This document shows positions 48,421 to 57,374 of a stretch of DNA of 64,000 nt, piece after piece. A model generated the notes under the pieces. It was not told where the DNA came from, did not search any database, and saw only the letters and a list, made by a program, of their open reading frames with translations. Within the stretch, counting starts at the first letter, position 1. Every line of letters starts with the position of its first letter. The DNA comes from an uncultured Schlesneria sp. (lineage in GTDB: Bacteria > Planctomycetota > Planctomycetia > Planctomycetales > Planctomycetaceae): positions 1 to 64,000 of the forward strand of contig CAILLA010000215.1 of the NCBI GenBank assembly GCA_903834925.1. The letters are read 5' to 3'. The position numbers and the translations under genes were made by a program.

Positions 48421-50652
48421 ATGACTAACCCTGCCGATTTGATGTCGTCGCTGACCGGTGTCCTCCGGCAGTACTGGGGTTATGACTCGTTTCGACCGCT
48501 GCAGGCCGAGGCCATGCGCGCCATCCTGGAAAACCGTGACTCGGTTGTTGTTCTGCCGACCGGCGGTGGTAAATCGATCTGCTTTCAGGCTCCGGCAGTC
48601 GCTTTGCCGGGCTTAGCGGTGGTTGTTTCGCCACTGATTTCGCTTATGAAGGACCAGGTTGATGCACTCACCGAATGTGGTATCCCCGCCGCATGTGTGA
48701 ACAGTTCGATGAGTAACTCTGAACGCTTGCAGGTGGCGAACCGGATTCGTAGCGGTGAACTCAAGCTGCTGTATGTCGCTCCCGAGCGACTCTGTACCGA
48801 CAAGATGCTCGATTTTCTTGAAACGAGTCAGGTCTCGTTTTTTGCCATCGATGAAGCCCATTGTATTAGTGCCTGGGGGCATGATTTTCGGCCTGAATAC
48901 CGAATGCTGCAACAATTGAGGTCCCGCTTTCCTGGTATTGGCGTCCATGCCTATACAGCCACCGCCACAGAACATGTTCGACATGATATCTCAGAACAAT
49001 TGGGGCTTCGTGAACCTGAATGGCTGATTGGTTCGTTCGATCGTCCGAACCTCGTTTACCGAGTGCAGCGGAAGTCGGACGTGGTGAAACAGATCCGCTC
49101 GGTGATTGATGCTCACCCGAATGAATCCGGAATCGTCTACTGCATTTCGCGTCGTGAAGTCGACGAGACCGCCGAGCTGCTGTCACGAGCTGGTTACAAG
49201 GCTCGACCCTATCATGCGGGGTTGTCCGACGCTGATCGCATCAGGCATCAGGACGCATTCCTGAACGAAGACACTCACATTATCGTTGCGACGGTCGCAT
49301 TCGGAATGGGGATCGACAAGTCGAATGTGCGTTATGTCATTCATACTGGTGCACCGAAATCGCTCGAACATTACCAGCAGGAGACAGGTCGAGCGGGTCG
49401 CGATGGGCTTGAAGCGGAATGCTGGTTGTTATGGACGAGCGCCAACTTCATCACTTGGCGGAGAATGCAGGAAGATCTTCCCGATGACGCCAGGGCCCAG
49501 GCTTATGAAAGCCTGAAAGGGATCGAACGGTTTTGTACGGGGGTCGTCTGTCGACATAAGGCATTGGTCGAGCACTTCAACCAATTGTACGAAGCGAGCA
49601 ACTGCAAGGCCTGTGATGTTTGTCTCGATCAACTTGATCTCGTCGCCGACCCGTTGATTGTCAGTCAGAAAATCCTGAGTTGCGTTGTGCGGGTCAAAGA
49701 AAGTTTCGGTGCCGATTACGTTGCACAGGTCCTCGTCGGTTCGAAGGACGCTCGAATCCTGGGTAACGGACACGATCAGCTTTCGACGTATGGATTGTTA
49801 AAGCAAGAGAAAAAAGAGACCGTACGTGATTGGATCGAACAACTCAGCTCACAGGGTTTTCTGGTGCGAGTCGGTGAGTACAACACATTGAAGGTGACAG
49901 ACGAAGGTTGGAAGCTATTAAAAGGTCAGGCATCGGCACGGCTGCTCAAACCGTCCGCCAACAAGAAGTCGGCAGCCGACAAGAGTTCGAAAGTCGATGC
50001 CGCGTCGTGGGAGGGTGTCGATCAACAACTGTTCGAAGTACTGCGTGGGCTGCGGCGTCAAGTGGCCGAAGGTCACGGCGTCCCCCCATTCGTGATTTTC
50101 GCGGATACGACGCTGCGAGACCTCGCCCGTCGGCGTCCCACCACGATGACCAATTTCCGTCAGATCCACGGTGTCGGCGATAAGAAGACTGCCGACTTCG
50201 GGACGCTGTTCACAGACGCGATTCGCGAACATTGCCAGCAACAAAAACTTAGCGTCGATGTGATGGGCTCAGATGCAGCAACCGGTTCATCCGCTCCTGC
50301 AAAGCCACAGCCGCCGGTCGTCAACTCGGACGTCGCCGTTTCGCTTTCGGCTGCGAAACAACTCGCCTTCGACCTGTTCCGTGAGGGCAAATCGATTGAT
50401 CACGTTGCGACGGTGACAGCTCGTTCCCCATCCACGATCAGTGATTATCTGTCCGAATTCATTGCCATCACCCAACAATGCGACCCTGCCCCCTGGGTCA
50501 ACGAGTCCGTGTTTCAGCGAATTCGCGAAGCCGCGAGGACCGTGGGGATTGAACGGATGAAACCGATCTTTGAAGCCTTGGGTGAGACGGTCACTTACGA
50601 TCAAATTCGGGTTGCCCTCGCATGCATGCGGAATCTGCCACCAGTTGGTTGA
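48421..50652 (+). CDS. recQ: ATP-dependent DNA helicase RecQ
   Basis: FRPLQAEAMRAILENRDSVVVLPTGGGKSICFQ; DEAHCISAWGHDFRPEY; QETGRAGRDGLEAECW; HRDC and HTH-like C-terminus; ORF opens at 48331. Confidence 0.95.
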   Translation: MTNPADLMSSLTGVLRQYWGYDSFRPLQAEAMRAILENRDSVVVLPTGGGKSICFQAPAVALPGLAVVVSPLISLMKDQVDALTECGIPAACVNSSMSNSERLQVANRIRSGELKLLYVAPERLCTDKMLDFLETSQVSFFAIDEAHCISAWGHDFRPEYRMLQQLRSRFPGIGVHAYTATATEHVRHDISEQLGLREPEWLIGSFDRPNLVYRVQRKSDVVKQIRSVIDAHPNESGIVYCISRREVDETAELLSRAGYKARPYHAGLSDADRIRHQDAFLNEDTHIIVATVAFGMGIDKSNVRYVIHTGAPKSLEHYQQETGRAGRDGLEAECWLLWTSANFITWRRMQEDLPDDARAQAYESLKGIERFCTGVVCRHKALVEHFNQLYEASNCKACDVCLDQLDLVADPLIVSQKILSCVVRVKESFGADYVAQVLVGSKDARILGNGHDQLSTYGLLKQEKKETVRDWIEQLSSQGFLVRVGEYNTLKVTDEGWKLLKGQASARLLKPSANKKSAADKSSKVDAASWEGVDQQLFEVLRGLRRQVAEGHGVPPFVIFADTTLRDLARRRPTTMTNFRQIHGVGDKKTADFGTLFTDAIREHCQQQKLSVDVMGSDAATGSSAPAKPQPPVVNSDVAVSLSAAKQLAFDLFREGKSIDHVATVTARSPSTISDYLSEFIAITQQCDPAPWVNESVFQRIREAARTVGIERMKPIFEALGETVTYDQIRVALACMRNLPPVG

Positions 50653-50658
50653 ACTGAG

Positions 50659-52089
50659 TTAAGCCGCGCGGCGGAGGACCGGAATTTCCCGCAGATCGAC
50701 CAAGTCGTGGATGTTGCCGCGAACCGGTTGGCTCTCGAACCGACCATCTTGTTTTTCGATTCGCATCATCACACTTGTCGTGGGGCCAAGCATCGTAGAG
50801 ATGACTTTGCTGCTCACTTCGGAATTCGGAACGACCGACACCTTAAACCTCTGCAGGATCGTCGGCAGGGTTGTTTTCAGGATGAGCATCGCCAGGGGAG
50901 CACCAATACACATCCGTGGACCCGCTCCGAACGGCAGGTATTCGTACGGCGACGGATTCGTATGCAACCACCGGTCTGGCTGAAATACGTCTGGATCAGT
51001 ATAGATACCTGGCATGTGATGCGTCATAAATTGGCTGAAGACGATTCCCGCTCCCGGTGCCAATTTGAATGGCCCGAGCTCGACTGGTGTCGCTGTGACA
51101 CGTTGCGAGTACGACGAGGCTGGTAAGACTCGCATGCTCTCTTTGATTGTTCGTTCGACAAACGTCAGCTTTTCAGTCTGTTCGAGCGACGGAAATCCAC
51201 CCGTCAGGTGCGTTGAAATCTCGCGATGAAATTTATTCATTTCGGTCGGATGTTGAGCCAGCAAGAATAGTGTCCACGAGAGCGAATGGGCTGTCGTGAG
51301 GTGGGCTGCGGCGAACATCAGGGCCGCAGAACCGACCAGTTCTTCGTCGGAAATACTTCCTTCGCTGTCGTGTGCATTGATCAAAATCGAAAGAGCATCC
51401 GTGCCGCCAGAATTTTCTTTCCTCAGCCGGATCATGTCCAGAATTTCGGCTTCGAGTTTGCCGGCATAGGCGAGCAAGTCGCCGTAGCGACCGGCAATCG
51501 TTGGGTCTGCGACGAAGGCACCCATTCCGAGCTCATGGTTGAGGTGAACCCATTCGTCGATCATATGACCGATTTTGTAGGCGACTTCCGGTTGATCGAT
51601 GCCAAAAAGAATGCTGCTGGTCAACCGCAACATAAAGTCGGTCATGTCGCGGTTAATATCTCGTTCGGTCCCCGGCACCCAGTCGGCGAGCATCGACTCC
51701 ACTTCAATTTTAATCGAAGGGACATAATTCAAGATCGCTTTCTTCATGAAAGCATCCATTACCATTCGGCGGTTTCGCTTGTGCTGTTCGCCGTTCATGC
51801 TAAGCAACCCGGATGTCAGCCGACGTTGGGAAGAATTTCGCGATCCTCGAATAGCGAAGAACTGCGAATGGAACGTGTTCATGTCGCTGAGCACCTGATG
51901 GTTGAACTCAGGCCCGAACACGAAATAAATCCGTTGCCCCTGTTCTTCCATCGCACAGACGTTGCCATGCTCTGCATGCAACCTGCGTAAACACGCGATT
52001 GGGTCATCCGGGAAGTCCATCAGCCGTCCATGGGTGATCGGCAGAGGTTCGTCCGCACAGCGAGCGATGGTCAAATTCGTGTTAATCAT
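50659..52089 (-). CDS. Cytochrome P450
   Basis: Heme-binding PFGAGPRMCIGAPLAMLILK; KESMRVLP ExxR; AAHLTTAHSLSW I-helix. Confidence 0.95.
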   Translation of the reverse strand: MINTNLTIARCADEPLPITHGRLMDFPDDPIACLRRLHAEHGNVCAMEEQGQRIYFVFGPEFNHQVLSDMNTFHSQFFAIRGSRNSSQRRLTSGLLSMNGEQHKRNRRMVMDAFMKKAILNYVPSIKIEVESMLADWVPGTERDINRDMTDFMLRLTSSILFGIDQPEVAYKIGHMIDEWVHLNHELGMGAFVADPTIAGRYGDLLAYAGKLEAEILDMIRLRKENSGGTDALSILINAHDSEGSISDEELVGSAALMFAAAHLTTAHSLSWTLFLLAQHPTEMNKFHREISTHLTGGFPSLEQTEKLTFVERTIKESMRVLPASSYSQRVTATPVELGPFKLAPGAGIVFSQFMTHHMPGIYTDPDVFQPDRWLHTNPSPYEYLPFGAGPRMCIGAPLAMLILKTTLPTILQRFKVSVVPNSEVSSKVISTMLGPTTSVMMRIEKQDGRFESQPVRGNIHDLVDLREIPVLRRAA

Positions 52090-52670
52090 GAGAATCGTCT
52101 ACCTTGACTTCTAAACGAACGCATCCTGCGATCGAGGCAAGGGATTATTTAGCAATTTCTGTCGATGACCACTAGGGGGACTGGAAAAATCGGATCGTTC
52201 GCGAAGAAAATTCGTTAGGAAACGTTTTTGCCATCTGATCAAACAACGTCTCTGATCCGTCGCTAAAATTCTGGAACGTACCACGTCCATTTGGAACGAC
52301 CATTGCTCCGCTGGTAGAGAGTGTGCCCAAAACTGCCAGTTGATTGTGACTGACTACCTCGCGAGACCAAATAATCGAAGTCGATCCTGGTCTTGATTTT
52401 CCGGCTGAATGGGTTGGATAAGCCGTTTCGGTAGATTTCTTGAGCGATTTCTGTGAACAATCCCTAAAATACGAGAAATTCGGAGGTAGGATTTCAACAA
52501 ATGGTAAACTTTGCCGGTTCGAATCGAGATTGAATATCCGCGGAACCGATTTTGAAATGGTGAAACCCGAAGAGGGTTGGCATATTTGAATCACAAGCGA
52601 CGTGGCGGCTGGATCAGTGGTACAGTTTTGGCAATTTTTTCAATCGCAGTGAGACATCGTTCAGGAAACC

Positions 52671-54356
52671 TTGCCCATGATGACAAACGGATTGATCGGG
52701 ACACATTTCCGCCTGTTGCCCGTTACGGCATTGTTGATGACGTTTTCAATGATGGTTGCAAAGCCAGGTTTGGCGCAATCCCCTGGATTCTTGGCCCCAC
52801 CTGTGCCGTTGGGGTCGCCGAATGTCGTCGTCGGACCAGTGGCGAACCCGTTTGGGACGCCGCCAATCGCCATCGGCCCTGCCCCGGCAGGGTATCCGCT
52901 TTATCCACAGTTTGTTCCCGTAGCTCCGTATCCTCCACCGATGGTCGTCTATCCCACAGTGCCGTATTCGGTTCGTCGACCGACACCGTTTCAGAATCGT
53001 ATTGCTACAGCACCGGCTCAAACACCTTTGGTCTCGCAAAGGACTTATGGGGCTGCACCGATCGCGCCGATTGCGGAACAGCCTGCACCGATCGGAAACT
53101 TACGACTTACTGTCAGTGAAAACTTTCTGAATCGCCTGGTTGCACGCGACGAAACCAAACCAGGGGAAGTTCGAGATTTTATTCTTGGTGCACAGGTTTC
53201 TGGACGACAGACGACTGCAACACGGGTTCGGTTAGATTTGCTTCCTGGTGCTGCGAGTGCCCGTGGCACATTGGTCTTGAATGGCACCACCCAAAGCGCG
53301 ACAACCGGCGTGACTCCGCAGGCGATGGTCGATGTTGCCAGCCAGCAAGAGTTCGTTGCTGTAAAAGAGATCTTTTTTGATGGAATGCAGTTTTCGACTC
53401 GACATGCTGTGGTTCATGTTCGAGCCAAGAATCAGACTTTAGGTGCCGTCACGCCACTGACCGGGACCTTATTTGGAGGGATTGCGAACCGGATCGCCTA
53501 TCGTGAGGCAGAACGTCGTCGACCTGAAGCTGAAGCGGTTGCTCGCGACCGTGTCGCCGAACGTGTCTTTCCGGAATTCGACAATGCAATCGACAAGCAA
53601 CTTGCGACCGCAAACGATCAGCTCGAATCAAAGGTTCGTCGGCTTCTACGAACGGTCAACTTGATGCCGACTTTGCAGCAAGTGTCATCGACCGATACGG
53701 CAATATCCTACTCGGTTCAAGTGGCAACGGAATCCCCAACAACTTCGACACCCGCTTTCGAAGGCCAACGAAATCTCGATCGTGGATTAAGTCTGATGGT
53801 TCATGAAAGCCTGTTGAACGCACTGGTCGCTCGTTCCGGGCTGAAGGGGATGAAAACAACCGATCGTGAAATCAAGGCTTTAATTGCCCCCTATGAATAT
53901 AAATCGGGCAAAGACGAATTAGTTTCCGCTCAGCCACCGGCTGGTTTGCCAGGAATGGATAACGTCGTCACAGACATCGAGTTTGACGAGAATGATCCGC
54001 TGACGATTCGACTGGAGCAAGGCCGGGCCTTAGTCACCTTACGCGCGAAATTCAGGCCAGCAGGACAGGACGTTTTGCCCGCATTGGCCGTGACAATTCC
54101 GTATTCCAACGAACTTGTGGGCGATAAATTTGTTGTCACTCCTGGCAAAGTTCAAGTCGCTGTCATCGACAAGGATGATGAATCCACCGTACCACCACTT
54201 GCCATGAATCTGATGTCAAATGCCATCGAAGCCAGTCTTTCAAAGCTCGCCATCGACAGAGCTTTACCCGCATCGTTATGGCCACTTGGCGGACAAGTCC
54301 CTCAAATCGTCGGGGTTCAGACGCAAGACGGCTGGGGCGCGATTTCGGTTGAATAA
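52671..54356 (+). CDS. Secreted planctomycete hypothetical protein with internal repeat
   Basis: Signal peptide-like N-terminus, Pro-rich linker, long conserved-looking ORF, clear terminator downstream. Confidence 0.8.
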   Translation: MPMMTNGLIGTHFRLLPVTALLMTFSMMVAKPGLAQSPGFLAPPVPLGSPNVVVGPVANPFGTPPIAIGPAPAGYPLYPQFVPVAPYPPPMVVYPTVPYSVRRPTPFQNRIATAPAQTPLVSQRTYGAAPIAPIAEQPAPIGNLRLTVSENFLNRLVARDETKPGEVRDFILGAQVSGRQTTATRVRLDLLPGAASARGTLVLNGTTQSATTGVTPQAMVDVASQQEFVAVKEIFFDGMQFSTRHAVVHVRAKNQTLGAVTPLTGTLFGGIANRIAYREAERRRPEAEAVARDRVAERVFPEFDNAIDKQLATANDQLESKVRRLLRTVNLMPTLQQVSSTDTAISYSVQVATESPTTSTPAFEGQRNLDRGLSLMVHESLLNALVARSGLKGMKTTDREIKALIAPYEYKSGKDELVSAQPPAGLPGMDNVVTDIEFDENDPLTIRLEQGRALVTLRAKFRPAGQDVLPALAVTIPYSNELVGDKFVVTPGKVQVAVIDKDDESTVPPLAMNLMSNAIEASLSKLAIDRALPASLWPLGGQVPQIVGVQTQDGWGAISVE

Positions 54357-54360
54357 AAAA

Positions 54361-54391
54361 ACGAGCCCCGACATCGTCGGGGCTCGTTTTC
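54361..54391. terminator. Bidirectional intrinsic terminator
   Basis: AAAAAA ACGAGCCCCGA-CATCG-TCGGGGCTCGT TTTCC between convergent genes. Confidence 0.93.
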
Positions 54392-54418
54392 CAATCTTCT
54401 TGAAGGACAATCGCCCGA

Positions 54419-54748
54419 TCAAACGGCAATGTCCAAATCATGCATCTGCAGGACCTGGTCGAGTTTCGTGATCTCAAGAACTTCACGAATGTCGGCCGAA
54501 GGGTTGTACAAATGGACTTCGATCCCTTTTTTCCGGATTGAGGCCAATAGCCCAAGCAATCCGCTGGGAATCAATCGAACTCGCGTCAGATCAAAGGCCA
54601 AAACCTGACAACTGTGCGCGTGAATAATTTCCAGCAATTCATCGCGACAGTCTGCAACATTCATGTCGTCAATCACTTCCCGTCCACCAAACCCGATGAC
54701 GGTGAGTTCACCCGCCTGGTAGACCTCAAGATTCGAAATTGCACGCAT
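54419..54748 (-). CDS. STAS domain protein (anti-sigma factor antagonist-like)
   Basis: VIGFGGREVIDDMNVADCRDELLEII; VLAFDLTRVRLIPSGLLGLLASIRKKGIEVHLYNPS. Confidence 0.88.
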   Translation of the reverse strand: MRAISNLEVYQAGELTVIGFGGREVIDDMNVADCRDELLEIIHAHSCQVLAFDLTRVRLIPSGLLGLLASIRKKGIEVHLYNPSADIREVLEITKLDQVLQMHDLDIAV

Positions 54749-55216
54749 TCAGAATTTCCTCCAAAAAACAAAACAAAAATCAAAACTGGACCTGAGATAC
54801 AGCTGGCAACGAAACCAGCGAAAAAAACACGCCTCGAAAAAAATTGATGCGTGAGAAGTTCAATTACAGCAACATTCATTCCCGCTGTCGAGAATTCAAA
54901 ACGACTTGTATTATTGCCAAAGGTGTTGCCGTTCATCTTTCGCGGAGAATTCTCATTTCGGCTTATGGCGCTTGAAAAGTCGATTTTTGTCCTTCGCGCC
55001 TGCACATTGAATCGTCTCTGAGAAGGTCCGAAAATCGTCATCGAGGTTCGACGCACTTACCGGATGCAGGCAATTAACGCAATATTTGCAATAAAATCTG
55101 TCAATAAATCAACAGCCTTCTGGCCAACAAGTTATGGAACGACCTTGCCTCGCAGATTTGACATCTTATAATTCTGGCACGTGTGGTGAATCCAATTTTT
55201 TCAGGAGCAATTGATT

Positions 55217-55549
55217 ATGGCCGTAACATTGACCGAGAAAGCTGCGAGCGAGATCAAGCGAATCCGAGCGGAAAGCAAGATTCCTGACGAATTTGTTTTG
55301 CGAGTCGGCGTCCGTGCTGGTGGCTGTTCCGGATGGGATTATTCGTTCAACTTCGACGACACTCAGGACACGACGAAAGACTTCGTTTCTGAGCAGCACG
55401 GTGTGAAGTTGGCCGTTGATAAGCGATTCGATCTGCACCTGGACGGAACCGAAATCGACTTCATTGATGACCTGAACCGTCGTGGCTTCAAGTTCAACAA
55501 TCCAAACGCCCAGAAGACCTGCGGTTGCGGAAGTAGCTTTGCGATGTAG
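55217..55549 (+). CDS. HesB/IscA family iron-sulfur cluster assembly protein
   Basis: [19 protein letters not shown] and C-terminal CGCGSSF. Confidence 0.95.
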   Translation: MAVTLTEKAASEIKRIRAESKIPDEFVLRVGVRAGGCSGWDYSFNFDDTQDTTKDFVSEQHGVKLAVDKRFDLHLDGTEIDFIDDLNRRGFKFNNPNAQKTCGCGSSFAM

Positions 55550-55588
55550 AATCCGGTTTCGACCGTTTCATCATTCAAGGAATCTGCG

Positions 55589-56221
55589 ATGGGAACGCTG
55601 GAAATCGTCAAATGGCTAGCAGATGCATGCTATGGGTTTCTGGCGCTCAATTTTCTGTGGGGACTGAGCCGTGTCGTTCTGGTTTGGAGACGTCTCAATC
55701 AGCTTTCCTTCCGTTCGTTAAAGGCGGAAACAGAATTTGTCGACGACCTTGAGGGTTTGTTGAATTCGCGTCAGTACAAAGAAGCGGCAGAACGTTGCGA
55801 TTTTGATTTTCGCGCACTGCCGCGTCTTTGTTTGCTGATGCTCATCAATCGTACTCAGCCGTTTCATCAATTGCGGCAAACGATTTCTTCGAATGTACAA
55901 CGACATATTATTGGTGATCTGGACGATCACATGGGGTCTCTTGTGACCGTTATTAAAAGCGGACCTTTACTGGGTCTGTTCGGAACGGTTTTGGGCATGA
56001 TGGCCGCATTTGGACGGATTGGAACAGGCGAAAAAGTGCAGCCGTCGCAGATCGCTGACGAAATCAGTGTTGCGCTGATCTGTACGGCGATGGGCTTGGC
56101 CACAGCGATCCCCCTGGGTTACATCCTGTCGTACTTTAGTATCAAACTTCGCACCTTGCAGGACTCACTGGAATCCAACGTCGCCCGGATTTTACAGCAC
56201 TTTCGTCATCACGAGGGTTAA
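55589..56221 (+). CDS. MotA/TolQ/ExbB proton channel family protein
   Basis: SGPLLGLFGTVLGMMAAFGRIGTGEKVQPSQIADEISVALICTAMGLATAIPLGYILSYF. Confidence 0.94.
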   Translation: MGTLEIVKWLADACYGFLALNFLWGLSRVVLVWRRLNQLSFRSLKAETEFVDDLEGLLNSRQYKEAAERCDFDFRALPRLCLLMLINRTQPFHQLRQTISSNVQRHIIGDLDDHMGSLVTVIKSGPLLGLFGTVLGMMAAFGRIGTGEKVQPSQIADEISVALICTAMGLATAIPLGYILSYFSIKLRTLQDSLESNVARILQHFRHHEG

Positions 56222-56224
56222 ACT

Positions 56225-56719
56225 ATGGATCGTCCCTCCGCTGGTCCACCTGCAACTCCTCTGGACGACGTCGACGAGCCCCTCTTCCCTCGCCGCCGAT
56301 CTCATAATGAAGCCAACTTCGATATCACAGCGATGATCGATTTGGTCTTCATGCTCAATATTTTTTTTCTGGTCACGACCGTTGTCACTGCGCAGGGAGA
56401 GATGGACCTTCCGGTCGTGCGGCATTGTATCCCGACAGATCCCGAAGAGTCGGCGTTGATCACACTGGTTTCGCAGAATCCCAATTCGGTAACTGTCTAT
56501 TTGGGAGATGGTCCTCAGGGCGAAGGGCTGACAGAACGAGAAGAACAGTTGCAGGCGGTCCGTCGTTCCGTCGAAGAAGGTTCGCGAGCGGGAAAAAAAA
56601 TTATCCTGCTCAAAGCAGAGCGGTCGGTTAAGCTGCGGGATGTGAAACGGATCGCCGCTGCGGCTACTCGGGACATCACAGGCATGGAACTACGGATGGC
56701 CGTGATCGAAAAGGAATGA
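56225..56719 (+). CDS. ExbD/TolR family protein
   Basis: NFDITAMIDLVFMLNIFFLVTTV, periplasmic domain; coupled to the ExbB gene. Confidence 0.93.
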   Translation: MDRPSAGPPATPLDDVDEPLFPRRRSHNEANFDITAMIDLVFMLNIFFLVTTVVTAQGEMDLPVVRHCIPTDPEESALITLVSQNPNSVTVYLGDGPQGEGLTEREEQLQAVRRSVEEGSRAGKKIILLKAERSVKLRDVKRIAAAATRDITGMELRMAVIEKE

Positions 56720-56725
56720 CTTGAA

Positions 56726-57355
56726 ATGGTCCTGTTCCGATGCCCCCAGTGCGATCGCCAATTGAAGTCGTATCCCGATCGCATCGGTCGGCAAACTCGC
56801 TGTCCTGAATGCCGCACGGTGTTCAAGATTCCTGGAGAATCGCCCGCAATACAGGGACAACGTTCGAAGCGGACATTCGTGGACGCAGAGGCGAACGAAG
56901 GGCGGATCTCCAAGCCAACCACGAAAATTAATCATGAAGAATTGATCGATATGACGGCGATGGTTGACATCGTCTTTTTTCTGTTGATCTTCTTCCTCGT
57001 CACATCCATGTCAGGCATTCAATCTTCAGCTCCGTTGCCGCGACCGGAATCAAACAACGATGAAGGAGCGGCGAGTAGCCGGCAGTCGGTCGATCCACAA
57101 CGAGACCCCAATGCCATCGTAGTCAAGATTGGAAAAGATGATTCGATTGAGATCGACGGCGTTCCCTATCGGGAAATCAGCGATCTGACCGACCGCTTGA
57201 TCAAATTGCGAAGTTCGGGTGGAGACGAGACAAGCATGCTTGTCCTGGGAGACGGCGATGCGAGCCACGGGGCCGCAGTCGCGGTACTCGACGCAGGATA
57301 CGAAGCGGGGATTAACAAACTGCAGCTGGCCGTCATTGACGATGGGCAGGAATGA
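56726..57355 (+). CDS. ExbD/TolR family protein with N-terminal zinc ribbon
   Basis: LFRCPQCDRQLKSYPDRIGRQTRCPECRTVFKIPG (MJ0042-like) then ELIDMTAMVDIVFFLLIFFLVTSM. Confidence 0.92.
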   Translation: MVLFRCPQCDRQLKSYPDRIGRQTRCPECRTVFKIPGESPAIQGQRSKRTFVDAEANEGRISKPTTKINHEELIDMTAMVDIVFFLLIFFLVTSMSGIQSSAPLPRPESNNDEGAASSRQSVDPQRDPNAIVVKIGKDDSIEIDGVPYREISDLTDRLIKLRSSGGDETSMLVLGDGDASHGAAVAVLDAGYEAGINKLQLAVIDDGQE

Positions 57356-57374
57356 TCTCATGGCGAAGATCGCC

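Noticed and set aside
52172-52594. 140-aa minus-strand ORF between P450 and the hypothetical gene
   Set aside because: No signal peptide, domain or convincing composition; may be chance in an AT-richer intergenic region.
54673-55056. 127-aa minus-strand ORF upstream of the STAS gene
   Set aside because: Overlaps the STAS start in another frame and has no recognisable features.
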